Of a stretch of 64,000 nt of DNA, positions 58,403-64,000 are shown piece after piece. The notes under the pieces are model-generated. The model was given only the letters and a program-made list of their open reading frames with translations. It did no database searches and was not told the origin of the DNA. Where the stretch lies: the NCBI GenBank assembly GCA_008360955.1, contig LUCM01006555.1, positions 35,161 to 99,160 on the forward strand, in the 5' to 3' direction. Each line of letters starts with the position of its first letter. Position 1 is the first letter of the stretch. Both the position numbers and the translations under genes were made by a program. The stretch comes from Fasciolopsis buskii (taxonomy: Eukaryota; Platyhelminthes; Trematoda; Plagiorchiida; Fasciolidae).

Positions 58403-58895
58403 TACCCAGCATAACATTCACCAAGGAGGAGGAAAAAGACTCGGCCCTACCGTTTCTAGACGTACTAGTTATGAGTTAACCAAACGGGAGCATACAGGCA
58501 ACCGTCTACAAAAAACCGACGACGACGGACCGCATATCCAATTTCAAAAGCAACCATCCAACCTGCCACTTAAAGAGCTGTGTGCGTACCCTGTTCCATC
58601 GAGCCGACATACTACAGTAAACAGCAACTATGAAAACAAGAGCAATCTAGATTTTTTAAGTTATTCGCGGCCAATGGATATCCAAAATCTGTCATCAGCT
58701 CCTGTATTGGCAGAAAGCAGAGGGCAAACACAAAGAGGACAAGATCGATCGTGGTACTTCCATACATGCGGGGAGTATCCGAAGCGGTTGAACGCATAAT
58801 ACGTCCACTAGATATCAACCTTTCACAAACCGACCGGCATCCTGAGATCCACTCTATTCGACGGAAAAGATCACGTCAATCAGCACGACCAGTCA

Positions 58896-59279
58896 GGGGT
58901 AGTTTATGCCATTCCGTGACTCGGATGTGACAAACAGTATGTCTATGAGACAAGCAAACAATTGCCCACACGCTTGCACGAACATAGCTTAGCCCTACGA
59001 CGCGCTGACCCACACTCGCAGATATGGAACCACTGTGCACAAACAGGCCATGAAGTCAACATCAACAACGCAAAGGTAGTCAGCCGGGCAAACAGAAAGG
59101 AGCAGCAACTGATTCTTGGACCCCTCCACTCGAATGACTCGTTCAATCGGCAAGTCGAGATTGGTAAGCATTACGTCATCTTAGCGAGACCCACGATGCA
59201 TAATAGAGAGACAAACAGACGTACAGTGCACAAAAAGAACGGAACCAGAGATTCCATTCAATCACTCATTCCAGTTTGA
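58896..59279 (+). pseudogene. PLE GIY-YIG endonuclease remnant
   Basis: In one frame it reads GVVYAIP, a TGA stop at 58917, then CDKQYVYETSKQLPTRLHEH, RRADPHSQIWNHCAQTGHEV and DSFNRQVEIGKHYVIL. GVVY and YVY stand for the GIY and YIG motifs, and the Arg of LPTRLHEH is the usual catalytic arginine. The two cysteines before the YVY motif that are common in PLE endonucleases are partly lost at the stop. Copy 1 has the same disruption plus a 16-nt deletion that removes GVVYA. Confidence 0.75.
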
Positions 59280-59350
59280 CAACGAAACCTAGTTTCGACA
59301 GAAACGTCACTATAAACATTATGATTCAGTGTACGCCTTCTAACCTCTAA
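59265..59350 (+). repeat. PLE 3' terminal repeat with decayed hammerhead-like fold
   Basis: Contains a perfect small hairpin (CGAAAC-CTA-GTTTCG, 59283-59297) in the position of hammerhead stem II, followed by GAAACGTCAC, but the flanking core box reads TTGACAA rather than CTGANGA. The end TTCTAACCTCTAA runs into a (CA)n(TA)n tract. Confidence 0.6.
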
Positions 59351-59378
59351 CACACACACACACATATATATATATATA
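59351..59378. repeat. (CA)n(TA)n microsatellite at PLE 3' end
   Basis: CA repeats pass into TA repeats directly after the PLE terminal repeat, as at the ends of copy 1. Confidence 0.9.
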
Positions 59379-59398
59379 ACGTCGGTTTTAAAACGGGT

Positions 59399-59419
59399 AT
59401 GTTGCTAATGTAGCAACAT
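59399..59419. repeat. Perfect 9-bp-arm hairpin
   Basis: ATGTTGCTA, then ATG, then TAGCAACAT form a perfect palindrome with a 3-nt loop just outside the PLE. It has no adjacent T-run and no known role. Confidence 0.7.
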
Positions 59420-59679
59420 TTAAATAGCAAAGTACGATAAAGCAGAGGGAAAAGAGAAATCGTAAATGGCAGATAAACCATTTTTGTTGTCTGTGGTTTC
59501 AATATGAAAATTTCGTTGTTCGTCTTGTCTTTGCTTGTCTTTTTACGACACGCATTTTACCGGCAGGCAATAGAACACATGTTTCATAAATTTTGACTAG
59601 GAGTCATGTCTCTTATCTCATTTAATCAACGGCATCAATCAGGAGTACGACAGGAAATATTTTTTATGCATCCCGTCGT

Positions 59680-60440
59680 TGTTAGCTAACTCCAATGTGG
59701 TCGATCTGGGCCCACCGCTGGCCTAAGGGTGGCAAACGCCAGGTGACGTACCGGAATATCTGAGGCTTGCCTTGGTGAAAAACAGCCAATATTCTGAACA
59801 CGGAAACAACAACCGCTCCCCATTTTCCGAACGACAATAGTTGAAACGTTAAGGCTTCTTAAATATGCTTCATTCGAGGACGGCTGATCTACACGGGCAT
59901 TCAAGTCTCCTGTTAAAATCTCTGTGTCACCCGGCTTTACCTTTTGTAACAGATCATACAGCTTTTGATAGAAAATGTTCTTAACACTATTTGGAATGCG
60001 GTCTTTGGGCGCGTACGCAGAAACGATAGGTAAATTGCGTCTTTAAGAGCAGCGAATTTTAAATTTGCAAACATCCACGTCTCACTGCACATTGCGAACT
60101 GTCGAGTGGGATCGAGTCCAGTAGTGCACCCTTATCCAGCCCACTGGAAACCACACCAGCATCAGCGAAACCATGACACGTAGCCTCTGAGTCCCCAAAA
60201 AGACACAGATGAAAATTCACGGAAGGACCAGTTGTGGATGACATTCGGATAACAAAGCTGCAGCCTTGAATGATACTGTCTTGGCTACAGCACTTTTACG
60301 GCTAGGGTTTCCAGAGCGTGAGCTAAATACCCCTGTTGTTCTATACACATCTGCGCTCGTGCACTGATGATAGCTAGTTTGAACAGGTAACGAAGAAGAA
60401 GAGGTGCATCAGCCAGCGGAAGCCCGCTTGGCGAGATTTG
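59680..60440 (-). pseudogene. RTE-type endonuclease fragment (minus)
   Basis: Minus-strand pieces match the endonuclease in order: LDKGALLDSIPLDSSQCAVR near 60070-60130 (LLD-x-IP(V/L)(D/N)SR-LC), SAYAPKD-like near 60000-60030, a DMNARV-like remnant (MNARVDQPSSNEAYL) at 59860-59904 and YVTWRLPPL...QRWAQIDHIGV near 59690-59750. No reverse transcriptase follows, because the PLE lies directly downstream. Frames are broken. Confidence 0.55.
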
Positions 60441-60714
60441 GATGTCAGCTAAAAAGACAACGCAACTGAACAGGAACAAAAAGTCTTCCAGAGATAATAC
60501 CACTTATTCGATTGCCTGTAGTTTCTGATACATAACAGGAAGTTGTGTGACAGTCGGGGTAACTTGAATCATTAAGTACACGGACGGCTTACTACAGTGA
60601 AAGGTCGCATTTGTGAGTAAGAGACGAGCATAAATCGTTGGTTGTCAGATCAGTTGCGTTCTTATTTGCGCTCGTTTGTGCATCACAGCGTTACTGACCA
60701 CAGTTTATTTGCAG

Positions 60715-60893
60715 TTTTCTCGAATGTTCAAGGCGACTTAAACGGACTGAAACTTTGCGTAGCCAAGAAAGCCATTCGTTCACTAGAACATGATAAACTG
60801 ATGGTCACTATTTATTATCAAAATGGAGAGTTAGCTTCTCATCCCATCTTGGAAATTCCCTTAGATTGGACGACGTATAGTCTCCATTTATAG
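60715..60893 (+). CDS. Candidate 3'-terminal exon, unknown protein
   Basis: After a strong acceptor (CAGTTTATTTGCAG) the + strand reads FSNVQGDLNGLKLCVAKKAI, RSLEHDKLMVTIYYQNGELA and SHPILEIPLDWTTYSLHL, ending at TAG. Composition looks protein-like (amphipathic helix, then beta-prone VTIYY and PILEIPLDW). The phase on entry is 1. No partner exon was identified upstream, so the gene remains unnamed. A downstream frame at 60910-61155 is open too, but lies after the stop. Confidence 0.38.
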
Positions 60894-61489
60894 GTAGTAT
60901 CCTATATTTTTGAAGCACCAAATTGGACGACACATCTGCTGTGGCTTTGACTCTTTGCCCGACAACCGCTTCCCTCTGTCATTCCCGCCAACTCTAGAGG
61001 AAACTGCCAAAATATACAGATATAAACAATCATTTAGTAAGCTAAACTCATTCAGTTTATGGGTCTTTTGGTCAACACTTAGTGATCGATTAGTCTGCTG
61101 GCTAATTGGGTCCAGTGTTATTTTTAGACGTTTCATACGGCTTTCTCTTGTTTAATCGATCGACGTAATCAGTTTGCTGTCAACGCATTTAGTGTTGACT
61201 ACTTACCAGAATAGTGGGAATGACGATTAAACACTTACTACTGTTTCAATGCTTCATTTATGTGATATGCATTGTTGGGCACAGATACAAATCAGCCGTC
61301 GTACACTGTACCTTGTACTAAGAAAAAACTTGTGTACAATACAGATTCACAGATAATGTCATTACAGTGAACTGAAGGAAAGATTCTGGAGTTAATTATT
61401 TTCAAACCACCAGCACCAGACGCCTTAGTACGTCAAAGGGTTTGGTTCCTCAGGCTCTGATTTGTTCTGCAGTACAAATGTTTCTGGGA

Positions 61490-61501
61490 CCCCCCCCCCC
61501 C
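61490..61501. repeat. Poly-C run of 12
   Basis: A homopolymer of 12 C followed by AAATAATTG. Its length is prone to sequencing error. Confidence 0.85.
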
Positions 61502-62378
61502 AAATAATTGCAGGTCTCAAATAGCTTTTGCTGAGGAATTCTAACACAATGCATTTCGCAACGGTATTTTCCATGAAACTTCGAGGATGAAGGACTGAAT
61601 GATCTTCAGTACTCAGTCCACTGGATGATTAAACCAGGGTGGTAAAGACCGCATGCTCCGACCCGCTGCTTCGAAGATTAGCCTCTGGATGGTTGATGGG
61701 CCTGCTCGAGGACTCCTAAGAAAGCCACATATAATCGTCTGAGCAACGGAGCATTATTACACTAATAAACAAATGAATCCACTCGATTGCATTCCCTGGT
61801 TGATGAATTATTTGGGGAGTCCGTTTGTTTACTCTCCATTACCCTCAAACTCATTCGTAATCTTTTTGTGGTAGTCACCAGAAATGACAGAAGAAAACAA
61901 AAATATATGTAAAACAAAACCAAAAGATTCATTGTTTATTTTGCTTTATTTTGTCTTTTTTTCATTCTGATTCCATCTAACTCCTCTTTCTATACCATAT
62001 TTTGTTTGGTACGCAGTCTAGAATCAAGTAGATATGTGTATATCCATACAATCATAACATTGTGATGCAGATAATTGAATTATTTCAGTCAGATGTCAGA
62101 TGTTTGTTTTATTCACCTATGTTTTGCATCATTTTTATAATACACCTGCACCCGGGCTTTGTTCAAGATGCGAACCGGAAAGCACTGAAAGCATGGGTTT
62201 TTATTAAAAGTATTTTATTCCTCATGTTCGCAATTCGATGGACGCATGGTTCGAAATTTCCTACTGGCGTTTCTGAGCCAAATAAAGCAGCCAAACACCT
62301 GATACCACAAAAGGAATTATGAAGCAAGAAATTGAATCTGTATCATATCATTCTTTCAGTGTAAAATTTATATAGATT

Positions 62379-62459
62379 ATGGACACTGACTCTGATAATC
62401 ATCTAACGGGCCCGATCGATCAGGTCGCCGATCGCCAGTCATTCGATCCATCATTGCAG
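62379..62459 (+). CDS. Candidate first coding exon, unknown protein
   Basis: An ATG lies three bases after an AG (TTTATATAG) and opens 27 codons, MDTDSDNHLTGPIDQVADRQ then SFDPSLQ, ending at TTGCAG|GTGACA in phase 0. The peptide is acidic and hydrophilic. Other acceptors nearby lead to stops. The signal is short and no downstream exon was found, so this is only a candidate. Confidence 0.28.
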
Positions 62460-64000
62460 GTGACATGGCCAATGTGTAGCTTTGCGAAATTTCCGGTACC
62501 GGTATGGTGAGAAGAATTGGTTTGAACAAAATTTTTTTTGGACAAGCTATTGAGATTTGAAAAAAACGAAAATGTTTCCCATTAGCAAACGCGTTCGCGT
62601 AATTGAATAAAGTAAATCGGCAAGTTGGACTTTGTACTTACACATTACTTTCGAATTTCACAACAATATAAAATCATTTCCATCTTACCTTATCAATGGT
62701 ATTTTTTGCTCAATATTTCTCCTAGGTAATGACCTCCAAATCCTACTATTTTATTGAATCGGTCGTGTGCTTTATGTATTATTGAGTAGGTCTGCTGGAT
62801 TTTTAATTAATTCATGTAATTTCGATCAAAATGTGGAATGTTCTAAGTCCCGTGATTATAATTTAGTAAACGTGGGCATGTAATAAAATATCACTACCTG
62901 AATAGCTTGATGAGTGACATAATGCATTACTCCGTGCTTTCTCATAGTAGTCTCTAACCTATCAAACAAATGAGCGCTGGAATAGTTAGATTAATCTCTA
63001 GCTTTAAAAATCTATCCGAAGTTTACAGCATTCGAACATATTTGTTCTTGAGATCCTGATGAATTTCGGTAGCTTAGCGCTGGAAGCCTTCAAAACAAGC
63101 ACCCGAGCTGACCAGGTCCATCAATTTTGTTCAACAAACGTCCGAGCACCATTCGTGTACCAACTCTTATTGGTCTGTTGAAATGTCAATGACTCGCTAA
63201 TTCAGAGCCAGAAGGGCTGTGGAATCACCAGTATCAATTACCATCTCCATTACAACCGTAATTCTGTCTTTGCCGACTAAATCGCTCAGGAATTGAATAA
63301 ATTGCCGCTGGAGTGGAACATGCCGGGGTTATTATAACTGATCAAGGATTACAACTGATAATTAGTAGTGCCAAAGCCATCACTAGCAAAACAATATTTA
63401 ATTATGCAGATCGCAGCTGATAAGAATCGGGAGATTTGCGATTTGCAAGATGGTCCATGAGCTGGAAACCATTATTACAGATACAGGAAACTTGGTTTTC
63501 TGTTGAATCCTTTATACGAAAATTCCTTTATTAACTGGTCGCAAATAACAGCAACTTTGACCGCAGTAATGAAGGTCTTAAAAGTATGGACTTTGGATGA
63601 AAGCATCCGTGTGGGCACAGGGTTTGTAGCTTTAAGCAGCAAGCTGCAAGAGTGAAATGTTATTTCATTTTGAACAGTTAAAATCGTCTTTTTGACCGTA
63701 ACTTGACAAATCCTGACTACCACTGTACCCCACTGTTTATGAAAGCCAGTAATCCCTAAATATCAGTGCTCGCACACAGACATGACCGATGTATCTGCAA
63801 AGTGCACAGATTGTACAATTACATAATAGACATAATACTAAACATGGACAATTCGACTGGAGTCAACAGGATTTTATTACAAAGTAGTCAGTATCTGATG
63901 ACCAAACGAATACAAAAGCTTAGCGGATTAGCAGTTACGGTTTGCGGACTTCGACAGAAACGTCGAAGGCATTAGTGTGTGTTCGAATTATGTCAGTGTC
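62460..64000. other. Right end, no gene recognised
   Basis: Short frames only. A minus-strand reading near 63200-63330 (FLSDLVGKDRITVVMEMVID) is protein-like but has no clear family. The last 50 bases contain TTCGACAGAAACGTCGAAGG, similar to the GAAACGTC tail of the PLEs, possibly the edge of another element. Confidence 0.35.

Larger units (their letters stand above)
56870..59350 (+). mobile_element. Penelope-like element copy 2, nearly complete but inactive
   Basis: On the + strand the element runs between two matching short repeats: 56870-56932 and 59265-59350, both ending GCCTTCTAACCTCTAA. Inside, in broken frames, come the N-terminal region (56936-57175, then 57117-57500 KSVYESHQNRFERDASDILD), the PLE-typical REIVILPADKGNAISVLDN at 57640-57700, the RT core (58016-58402), the thumb and linker (VVLPYMRGVSEAVERIIRP) near 58750-58800, and the GIY-YIG endonuclease (58896-59279). 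Stops and frameshifts at 57176, 57500, 57723, 58402 and 58917 abolish it. Short tandem-like terminal repeats (pLTRs) are a PLE hallmark. Confidence 0.85.

Overview
The window is eukaryotic and most likely from a digenean fluke (trematode) or a close flatworm relative. Small GT-AG exons are scattered through introns and intergenic DNA filled with decayed retrotransposons: RTE, Jockey and CR1-like non-LTR elements, Penelope-like elements (PLEs) and tRNA-derived SINEs. Hammerhead-ribozyme-like folds sit in a SINE and in a PLE, an association known from schistosomes and other flatworms. The taxon call rests on gene and transposon style, not on a marker gene, so it is an inference. No rRNA, functional tRNA, CRISPR or operon is visible, and most long open frames are shadows.

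Left part (0-17 kb, + strand): five exons of an ArfGAP2/3 (Glo3-type) gene join with consistent splice phases. The window opens inside the gene, so the zinc-finger GAP domain is off the left edge. The final few codons were not found. Its introns carry RTE copies, a Jockey element with a nested LTR-like insert, a CR1-like 3' end and a truncated PLE. Next to that PLE, an (AT)n run is interrupted by a perfect 19-bp Tn5 mosaic end, which is a library-adapter signature and probably an assembly error.

Middle (17-40 kb): mostly transposon debris. The main structure is a 974-bp, gap-free, nearly identical inverted repeat made of two RTE 3' ends (21800-22773 and 26000-26973). There is also a long hairpin at 25.3 kb, a tRNA-like SINE on the minus strand with a 45-nt hammerhead-like fold at 35.4 kb, and a 33-bp perfect foldback with 12-bp flanking direct repeats at 39.9 kb.

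Right part (40-56 kb, - strand): eight exons of an ankyrin-like gene (end of the second ZU5 domain, UPA domain, linker, death domain, C-terminus) join in phase. They run from 55.9 kb down to 41.1 kb, and one intron holds a near-full-length decayed RTE element. The 5' exons (ankyrin repeats, ZU5-N) were not found and probably lie beyond the right edge or in stretches I could not resolve.

Right end (55-64 kb): a second tRNA-like SINE, a nearly complete but dead PLE with matching short terminal repeats, an RTE endonuclease fragment, and two unassigned candidate + strand exons.

All coordinates of decayed elements are approximate, because they come from reading by eye without alignment. Exon limits were set by GT/AG sites and phase agreement.
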